NCBI GenBank assembly: GCA_023432025.1
Contig: JAEYVE010000207.1
Location: 1-5,366 of the forward strand
From: Pseudomonadota bacterium
GTDB lineage: Bacteria; Myxococcota_A; Polyangia; Polyangiales; Polyangiaceae
Direction of reading: 5' to 3'
Length of the DNA stretch: 5,366 nt
Part shown: positions 1 through 4,705 of the stretch, in pieces
Layout of the letters: each line of letters begins with the position of its first letter
How positions within the stretch are numbered: position 1 is the stretch's first letter
Program-made: the position numbers and the translations under genes
Notes under the pieces: generated by a model
Database searches by the model: none
What the model saw: the letters and a program-made list of their open reading frames with translations, nothing else
What the model was told of the DNA's origin: nothing

Positions 1-312
1 CTGTCCGCCTGTGCCTGAGTCACCGCCGGAGCCATCACCGCCGGTGCCGGGGTCGCCTCCCGAACCGCTCACATCACCGCCGGAGCCACCTGCGTTCGTC
101 TGTCCGCCCGAGCCGTCGCCGCCCGAGCTCGAGCCGCCAGTAGAGCTTTGACCACCCGAGGGGCTGCCGCCAGAGCCTTCCATGCCGGCTCCTGCGCCGC
201 TGCCGCTTGGGTCCGCGTCCGAGCCTCCGTCGGAGCCAGCGCAGCCGAAGGTGAGGACCGCGGCCGCCAGCGCCGTTGAAGCAGGACTCGCAAGAAGTGA
301 ACGGAAAAACAT
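1..312 (-). CDS. Gly/Ser-rich putative lipoprotein, 5' part only
   Basis: This is the N-terminal 104 residues of a secreted protein; the gene continues past the left edge. The start is the ATG at 312-310. It is the only ATG/GTG/TTG between it and the in-frame TAA at 339-337. Residues 1-23 form a signal peptide: Arg4, then a hydrophobic Ala/Leu stretch, ending in L-T-F-G before Cys24. This reads as a lipobox with Leu at -4 rather than the usual -3, so lipidation is probable but not certain. From residue 25 on the chain is almost entirely Gly, Ser, Asp and Thr in GG-x-G steps, with no hydrophobic core. This is the kind of flexible stalk myxobacterial surface lipoproteins place between the lipid anchor and a C-terminal domain, and any such domain is outside the window. 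No Shine-Dalgarno precedes the ATG. It lies 80 nt downstream of the DUF1552 gene on the same strand and is probably in that operon. Function not recognised. Confidence 0.72.
   Translation of the reverse strand, partial: MFFRSLLASPASTALAAAVLTFGCAGSDGGSDADPSGSGAGAGMEGSGGSPSGGQSSTGGSSSGGDGSGGQTNAGGSGGDVSGSGGDPGTGGDGSGGDSGTGGQ
20..88 (-). repeat. In-frame short direct repeats encoding the Gly/Ser/Asp stalk
   Basis: Read on the minus strand, the 10-mer CCGGCGGTGA occurs three times, at plus coordinates 20-29, 35-44 and 74-83. The copies at 20-34 and 74-88 extend to an identical 15-mer. Spacings of 15 and 39 nt are multiples of three, so every copy is read in the same frame and encodes Ser-Gly-Gly-Asp. 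This is low-complexity coding repeat inside the lipoprotein gene, not a mobile or CRISPR-type repeat. Such tracts can change length by slippage or recombination without breaking the frame. Confidence 0.6.
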
Positions 313-336
313 GGTCAGGCGGCAAGGTATCAGTAA

Positions 337-381
337 TTACCCAGCTCGACCATGTGATGAGTTGCTGTGATCGCCTTCCAT
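337..381 (-). CDS. Possible 14-aa leader ORF between the DUF1552 and lipoprotein genes
   Basis: Just after the DUF1552 stop codon (395-393) the minus strand reads GGAG (392-389), 7 nt of spacer, then ATG (381-379) and 14 codons (MEGDHSNSSHGRAG) to TAA at 339-337. The 9-mer GGAGAACGC at 392-384 is identical to the ribosome site before the DUF1552 gene (1877-1869), where it also sits just before an ATG. The ORF is in the same frame as the lipoprotein gene, whose ATG is 24 nt beyond the TAA and lacks its own Shine-Dalgarno. Translation of this short ORF with re-initiation at 312 would explain that lack. The peptide resembles nothing I know, and a chance ORF remains quite possible. Confidence 0.3.
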   Translation of the reverse strand: MEGDHSNSSHGRAG

Positions 382-392
382 CGGCGTTCTCC

Positions 393-1865
393 TTACGCGA
401 TTGGATCGAACACGCCCTCGATGGCGGTCGAGTGCATGGCTTGGTCGTCGCCGAGCACGAAGTTTTCGAAGCCGAAGGGGCGACCACACGCCATCCAGAA
501 GTCGTTGGTGGAGCGTTGATTGGCGGACGTGGCGGACGAGGGCTGCCCGCCGCCGTGCCTCCACATTTGGCCGCCACGAAAGCCGGTGCCGGCGCCGCCG
601 AACAACGCCCACGGCATGTTGTCCCAGCTGTGGGTGTAGCCGCGGCTGATTTCGGTGATGTACGCGAGCACGGTGTTGTCGAACAGCGGCTTGCCCGTGA
701 TGTCCTCGGTTTCCCGAAGGGACGTGATGAACTCCGCCAAGCGCGTCGCGTACCAGACCTCGATGCGCGTCAAAAACTCGTTGATGTCGTCGTTCGGCGG
801 CTTGTGGCTCGTCGTGTGATGAACCTTGAAAATCGACGGATCCGGCGGCCACTGGTCGGCAAAGCTGACGTGGTTCGTGCCTGGCGACCATTGGAAGGTG
901 ACCACACGGGTCAAATCACAACGAAACGCGGCGCGAATGATGGACAGGTGCAGCTCGCCGATGCGGCGGTGCTTTTCGTCGTCGCGCTCGTTCGAGGTGT
1001 TGTTGCTTTCGTAGGCGTTGGTGCGGGTGCTGACGGAAATGACCTCCGGCGCCGCGGCAACGCCGCAAAACGCTGGATCGGACGGGTCGACGGAGAGCTC
1101 CGCCTCCAGCTCCAAGACGGCGCTCTCGTACGCGTCGAGCTTTTCCCACTGGGACGCCGGCGCCACGGTCCGCATGCGCGCTAGATCCCCGAGCGCGAAA
1201 TCGAGCACGCTCTTCTTTTGCGCGCGGGCGCGCGCCAAGGCTTCCAAGTTGCTCCCGCTCGGTCCGCCCGGCATCAGGGTGCCGAAGAGCCGTTCGTAGG
1301 CTTGGAGCGGCTGGTAGTACGGGGCCATGGGCGCGCGAGGGCCGGAGTACGAGAGGTGTCGCGGCGAAACCTCACCGGGCGTATCGGCGCGCTGATCACA
1401 CGAGACCTGAAGCGACTGGACGGGCGCATCCTTGAGGAGCTGGGACCCTTGCAGCAGAAGCTGATCCACGCTCGGACCTTCGGCTTGTGGATCGTCTCCA
1501 CCGTTGCCCGGGTACAGCGACGGCGATCGACGGCCGGTGACCGCCAGCAGCGTGCCGCGCTCGTGGCCGCCACCCGCCGAGTTGCGGTGCGGCAACCCCA
1601 GCCCCCGAAAGACCGACATGTGATCTTGGTGCGGGGCCAACGGCGCCAAAATGCGCGGCAGCGTGTGATCCGCGAGGCGATTGCCGCTGCCCATGGGCCA
1701 AAAGTGCTGCTCGATGGTGCCCACGGGGCGCTGGACGATCATGAACCGGCGCGGGTTCATGATGCCTTGCTCTTGGGCAACGGCGCGGTCGAGCCAGCTT
1801 CCGAGACCTACGGCCCCGCCAGCGGCCCACAGAAAGCTGCGCCTCGAGAGAGCAAAGGACTTCAT
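393..1865 (-). CDS. Tat-exported DUF1552 family protein
   Basis: 490-aa member of the DUF1552 (HXXSHH) family, whose biochemical function is unknown. The start is the ATG at 1865-1863, because it puts a perfect twin-arginine signal at the N-terminus: S7-R8-R9-S10-F11-L12, a Gly/Ala/Leu-rich h-region and an A-V-A cleavage site near residue 30. The protein should therefore cross the inner membrane folded, possibly with a cofactor. Family marks seen: GGGH at 98-101 followed by a Leu-Ala-Val-Thr-Gly segment; the signature at 350-355, here H-T-T-S-H-K with Lys in place of the last His; and G-Y-T-H-S-W-D-N-M-P-W at 409-419 leading into a Gly-rich stretch. Length is close to what I expect for the family. 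The start overlaps the stop of the upstream DUF1592-set gene (ATGA), and GGAG lies 8 nt before the ATG, inside that gene. The longer in-frame reading back to 2039 only adds a shadow of the upstream gene. Role inferred: extracytoplasmic partner of the upstream lipoprotein. Confidence 0.93.
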   Translation of the reverse strand: MKSFALSRRSFLWAAGGAVGLGSWLDRAVAQEQGIMNPRRFMIVQRPVGTIEQHFWPMGSGNRLADHTLPRILAPLAPHQDHMSVFRGLGLPHRNSAGGGHERGTLLAVTGRRSPSLYPGNGGDDPQAEGPSVDQLLLQGSQLLKDAPVQSLQVSCDQRADTPGEVSPRHLSYSGPRAPMAPYYQPLQAYERLFGTLMPGGPSGSNLEALARARAQKKSVLDFALGDLARMRTVAPASQWEKLDAYESAVLELEAELSVDPSDPAFCGVAAAPEVISVSTRTNAYESNNTSNERDDEKHRRIGELHLSIIRAAFRCDLTRVVTFQWSPGTNHVSFADQWPPDPSIFKVHHTTSHKPPNDDINEFLTRIEVWYATRLAEFITSLRETEDITGKPLFDNTVLAYITEISRGYTHSWDNMPWALFGGAGTGFRGGQMWRHGGGQPSSATSANQRSTNDFWMACGRPFGFENFVLGDDQAMHSTAIEGVFDPIA

Positions 1866-3589
1866 GGTGCGTTCTCCGAAATACGCGTGAAAAGGGCAGG
1901 GGAGGCCACCACCGCGGCAACGACGTCGCCCAGGGTGCTCTCGTTGGTGAGCTGTGAGGTGACGCTCGTGAGCTCGCAGTCCGTTCGTTTGATGCCGTCT
2001 TCGCCCGTGCCGTAGGCGACGAGGTGGCGCGTCACGCACTCGACGAAGTCCGGCCGCTTCGCGAGCTCTTCGGCGAACGCGACCGCGTTTTCGAAGGTGC
2101 CGTCGAAGTTTCTCATCTTGCTCAAGTCGACGCTGGGGTCGATGGGCTGGCCTCCCTCCGTCGTCCGGTGCTGGCCGATGGCGTCGTACGTTTCGAACAA
2201 GAGCCCGTAGGCATCGAAGTGATCGTGGCAGTTTTTGCAGGGTGAGGTGGTGGCGCGGAACTCCGCGCGCTCCCGTTCGGTCGAGTCCGTGGTGAGCTGA
2301 GCCTCGACCTCCGCGATGACCGCTTCCGGCGGTGAGAGGATTTTGGGCAAGCAGAGCAAGGGGCCGTTCACGAAGAGCCCCCGTGCCACGACGGACGTTT
2401 CGTCGGTTCGAGAGAGCGACGTCAGCACGCTGGCTTGCGTCAGGAGACCCCGACGTTCGGGGGGCAGCTCGACGGGGACGAAGTCGTTCGGATCGGTACC
2501 GGGAAATGGAATGCCGTAAATGTCGGCTAGCGCCGCGTTGACGAAGGTTTTTCGGCTCGTCAGGACGCTGGAGAGCCCGCCCTGCCAGAGGTGCTCCCGC
2601 AAGAAGAGCCGCGTTTCCTCATACATTTGTGAGGGCAGGCTGGCGGTGAAGTTCGGGTAAGCGTTCTCGTCCTTCACCTTGCCGAAGATGTTTCCGAGCG
2701 TCCACGCGGCGAGCAGCGTCGACTCCACGCTGTCTTTCGTCGAATCGAGCGCGAGGAGCCGCAGCGCCTGCTCCTTTCGTTCCTCGGGCGAGTCGAGCGC
2801 GCCCGAGTCTGCCGACGAAAGCAGGTCCTCGTCGGGAGGGCCGTCCGTCAGCAAAAACGAGAGGGTGCTCGCGAACTCGTGAGAGGTCAGAGTGTACGAG
2901 CCGTCCGCAGCCGGGGCGCCGTACTCGGTCCTGTGATTGAACGAAGGAGAAACGAGCACGGCCTGGAGGGCGAGTTGGATCCCGTCGTCGAACGAGGTTT
3001 CCGCTCCCAGCTCGTAGACGGCCACGAGCCCGTCGATTTCTTCGGACCCGACCGGGCGTCGAAAGGCGCGGTGCGCGAAGCGTTCGAGGAAACCGCGCAC
3101 GCACTGCGGCTCGGTGCCGTCGCAGGCCGTAAATTCCGCGGCTTTGCCCGCGAGGCTGCTGGTGACGTGCGTGGCCCAATCGAGGCGAGCGCTGACGAGC
3201 GAGGTGTTGGCGACGACTCCCTTTTGCGAGAACGGCTTCGTCGCGGGATCGGGCGCGAGGCGCCCCTCCACGGCTTCGGCTCCGAACAGGGAGCGCAAGG
3301 AGTTCACGAAGGGGAGCTCACCCAGGAGCAGCAAATCCTGCGGAATGCGAGGCTTACACTCCTCGGTGACCCCGGGCATTCCCGGGTTCGAGGTGCCGTT
3401 GCCGCCGCTTCCTTCTCCGGGGCTGTTCGACGAGCCCTCGTCTTCTCCCCCGGCAAGCTGTCCCGTACACGCCACGGACAGCGGCAGCGCGAAGGCCAGC
3501 CAGGTGCGCCCGGAACGACGGTTTTTGGGTGATCGCGCCGTCGTTCGATTCGTGCGTGTCGTCGTTCCAGGCGTCGTCGTTCTGCTCAC
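1862..3589 (-). CDS. DUF1595-DUF1592-DUF1588-DUF1585 lipoprotein with one CxxCH motif
   Basis: 575-aa exported protein of the multi-DUF family abundant in planctomycetes and myxobacteria; no member has an established reaction known to me. I start it at the GTG at 3589, which has GGGGAG 9 nt upstream. This gives a basic 29-residue n-region, a short hydrophobic run and Cys41 in L-S-V-A-C, a loose lipobox. A Gly/Ser/Asn linker spans about 46-73. Residues 86-102 look like a diverged DUF1587 start (F-V-N-S-L-R-S-L-F-G). DUF1595 spans about 163-218 (A-F-R-R-P-V at 175-180), DUF1592 about 233-360, DUF1588 about 378-476, DUF1585 about 497-571. The DUF1588 part carries C451-K-N-C454-H455, the single CxxCH c-type heme motif, followed by the family's G-x-x-F-E-x-Y-D-A-I-G. 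The separate N-terminal cytochrome domain of many planctomycete relatives is absent. Other cysteines (78, 156, 163, 413, 518, 538) suit an oxidising periplasm or surface. It overlaps the DUF1552 gene by 4 nt. Confidence 0.92.
   Translation of the reverse strand: MSRTTTPGTTTRTNRTTARSPKNRRSGRTWLAFALPLSVACTGQLAGGEDEGSSNSPGEGSGGNGTSNPGMPGVTEECKPRIPQDLLLLGELPFVNSLRSLFGAEAVEGRLAPDPATKPFSQKGVVANTSLVSARLDWATHVTSSLAGKAAEFTACDGTEPQCVRGFLERFAHRAFRRPVGSEEIDGLVAVYELGAETSFDDGIQLALQAVLVSPSFNHRTEYGAPAADGSYTLTSHEFASTLSFLLTDGPPDEDLLSSADSGALDSPEERKEQALRLLALDSTKDSVESTLLAAWTLGNIFGKVKDENAYPNFTASLPSQMYEETRLFLREHLWQGGLSSVLTSRKTFVNAALADIYGIPFPGTDPNDFVPVELPPERRGLLTQASVLTSLSRTDETSVVARGLFVNGPLLCLPKILSPPEAVIAEVEAQLTTDSTERERAEFRATTSPCKNCHDHFDAYGLLFETYDAIGQHRTTEGGQPIDPSVDLSKMRNFDGTFENAVAFAEELAKRPDFVECVTRHLVAYGTGEDGIKRTDCELTSVTSQLTNESTLGDVVAAVVASPALFTRISENAP
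1874..1877 (-). promoter_or_regulatory. Ribosome binding site for the DUF1552 gene
   Basis: GGAG on the minus strand, 8 nt before the ATG at 1865. It lies within the last codons of the upstream gene and supports the 1865 start over any upstream one. Ribosomes ending at the overlapping TGA (1864-1862) would be placed right at this start, giving translational coupling. Confidence 0.7.
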
Positions 3590-3598
3590 CGCTTGAAT

Positions 3599-3604
3599 CT
3601 CCCC
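3599..3604 (-). promoter_or_regulatory. Ribosome binding site deciding the GTG start at 3589
   Basis: GGGGAG on the minus strand with a 9-nt spacer to the GTG at 3589-3587. The only earlier in-frame start codon I considered, the GTG at 3685, would add 32 residues ahead of an already complete signal peptide and would lie within the likely promoter zone. This site is what fixes the chosen start. Confidence 0.65.
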
Positions 3605-3653
3605 ATTTCGCCGAGGCGCACGTTTCGTAGCGTGTGCGTGCCCGTGCAGGTTT

Positions 3654-3677
3654 GACTGGCTGCAGAGTGGCAGTTCC
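3654..3677 (-). promoter_or_regulatory. Candidate ECF-sigma-type promoter for the DUF1592/DUF1552 operon
   Basis: Minus strand GGAAC (3677-3673), a 16-nt spacer, then GTCAAA whose GTC is at 3656-3654. GGAAC with a GTC-type -10 about 16 nt away matches the general form of promoters read by extracytoplasmic-function sigma factors. It sits after the putative terminator of the upstream genes and would leave a 5' UTR of roughly 55-60 nt before the GTG at 3589. No comparable sigma70 or -24/-12 sigma54 pair was seen in this gap. Found by eye, so a chance match is possible. Confidence 0.3.
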
Positions 3678-3720
3678 GGGGGCACCCTTTCAGATGCGAA
3701 AAACCACCGAGGTCGTGTGC

Positions 3721-3743
3721 AAAAGTTCGCCTAGGCGCGAACT
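3721..3743 (-). terminator. Weak intrinsic terminator candidate after the esterase gene
   Basis: On the minus strand a perfect 7-bp stem AGTTCGC/GCGAACT (3743-3737 with 3730-3724) closes a 6-nt loop that contains part of the palindrome CGCCTAGGCG. It is followed by TTT at 3723-3721, giving four U residues when the last stem base is counted. It lies 86 nt past the esterase stop and upstream of the next operon's candidate promoter, the expected place. The short T-run makes it weak. Confidence 0.4.
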
Positions 3744-3828
3744 CGGCAAACCTATGGAAGCCAGGCGCCTGCGACGGAATGCGAAATTCGCGAGAAAACT
3801 GCGCAACTTGGCGCGCGGGCAATGGCCC

Positions 3829-4701
3829 TCAGTCCGCTTCGGAGGTGGCGCTCACCCGGCGGAAGAACTGCGCGAGCGCCTGACGGACCACGGTTTTCTC
3901 CACGTCTCGCGTTAGAATGTGGTGAGAGCGAGGAAACACTCGCACCTCCACGTCCGGGGAGCCGAGCCGCTCCGCGGCCTTCCAGGCGTTCTCTACGGGG
4001 CACACGCGGTCCCGCGCGCCGTGAAGAACCAGCGTCGGGCACTGGATGCGTCCGAGCTCGGCGTAAATGCGATCCGCTGCGCGCTGCAGATCGATGGCGC
4101 CGCGGACGGGCTGCGCCAGGTAGGACACGTGAGTGCGGCGCGCCTCCGGATCGGAAATGTCGCTGCCGAACTTCGGAAAGGCAAAGTCCGGCAAGCCGAG
4201 CGCGCCGACGGCCCGCAGCGCGAGCGCGGGAAACGGCCGAGTGAGCCAGAGCGCGTTGGCCAAGAGCGCGAGACCACGCACCCGGCTCGGGTGCCGCAGC
4301 GCGAGCTCGAGCGCGACCAGGCTTCCGAGGGAAAGCCCGGCGAGGAGCACGGGGCCCGACTCGCTCGCTCGCAAGAGCTCTTCTTCGGCGCCCCGTACCC
4401 AGTCGGCGAAGCGCAGGGGCGCAAGCTCGCGCGCAGTCCGGCCGTGGCCCGCCAGGAGCGGCGCCGTGCTGGCCAGGCCCACGTCGTCCGCCGCGTCGCA
4501 AGCAAGCGCAATTTCCGCAGGCACCCCGCAGTAGCCGTGAAGAGCCAAGACGGTGGGCTGCGCCCCGGGGCGGTCGATGCGCGCGCAGGCGCCGTCGCCG
4601 CTCAAACCGTCCTTGCGGTAGGTGGCGCGATGGAGCAGCTCCGTCAAGCCGCCGAGCGGCCCGCGGAGACGCGGTTTCGTGCTCGCGCGGTTTCGTTCCA
4701 C
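3829..4701 (-). CDS. Alpha/beta-hydrolase, carboxylesterase/monoacylglycerol lipase-like
   Basis: 290-aa serine hydrolase predicted to cleave carboxylic or acylglycerol esters; no signal peptide, so cytoplasmic. Seen: oxyanion-hole L-H55-G56-Y, nucleophile elbow G122-L-S124-L-G126, Asp231 in H-G-A-R-D, and His261 in S-H-H-I-L-T near the C-terminus. Ser124-Asp231-His261 form the likely triad. The G-H-G-R-T at 85-89 and the S-x-H-x-I/L-T ending resemble Est30-type carboxylesterases and bacterial monoglyceride lipases; residues about 145-200 form the cap. The substrate cannot be read from sequence. The frame contains no ATG. I choose the GTG at 4701, which lies 4 nt after the regulator's TGA and has GAGG 9 nt upstream. 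A GTG at 4737 would add 12 residues and overlap the regulator by 32 nt with no better ribosome site. Proline/arginine-rich residues 8-30 precede the fold and may be poorly ordered. It is probably co-transcribed with the sigma54 activator. Confidence 0.88.
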   Translation of the reverse strand: MERNRASTKPRLRGPLGGLTELLHRATYRKDGLSGDGACARIDRPGAQPTVLALHGYCGVPAEIALACDAADDVGLASTAPLLAGHGRTARELAPLRFADWVRGAEEELLRASESGPVLLAGLSLGSLVALELALRHPSRVRGLALLANALWLTRPFPALALRAVGALGLPDFAFPKFGSDISDPEARRTHVSYLAQPVRGAIDLQRAADRIYAELGRIQCPTLVLHGARDRVCPVENAWKAAERLGSPDVEVRVFPRSHHILTRDVEKTVVRQALAQFFRRVSATSEAD

Positions 4702-4705
4702 GCCG

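Noticed and set aside
326..341. Inverted repeat GGTA/TACC around GTAATTAC before the lipoprotein start
   Set aside because: Only a 4-bp stem with an 8-nt loop and no T-run, so not a terminator. No convincing -35/-10 pair accompanies it.
276..1184. 302-codon open frame on the plus strand opposite the DUF1552 gene
   Set aside because: Its product is Arg/Val/Gly-rich with no recognisable domain, and it lies antisense to a well supported gene. Long antisense frames are expected where third positions are G or C. The same applies to plus-strand frames at 1218-2015, 2879-3532 and 3919-4779.
1866..2039. In-frame extension of the DUF1552 gene back to an ATG at 2039
   Set aside because: The added 58 residues are Arg-rich shadow sequence of the upstream gene, and the extension would bury the twin-arginine signal peptide that starts naturally at 1865.
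3762..3771. Perfect 10-nt palindrome CAGGCGCCTG in the gap
   Set aside because: There is no loop, no T-run and no second copy. In GC-rich DNA a single 10-nt palindrome is weak evidence for an operator.
3781..3791. Interrupted palindrome GCGAA-A-TTCGC in the gap
   Set aside because: The one-base loop cannot form a hairpin, there is no repeat of the site, and it is too close to the esterase stop to serve as a promoter operator for the next operon with any confidence.
3586..3822. 78-codon minus-strand frame filling the gap, ending in a GTGA overlap with the DUF1592-set gene
   Set aside because: It needs a TTG start with no ribosome site, its third positions lack the strong G/C bias of the neighbours, the product is unlike any family I know, and it runs through the terminator and promoter candidates. 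The overlap is probably chance.
3590..3828. Search of the gap for a -24/-12 sigma54 promoter that the neighbouring activator might use
   Set aside because: No GG-N10-GC pair in a TGGCAC/TTGC context was found; the nearest match (GGTGG...CGC near 3695-3710) has the wrong spacing.
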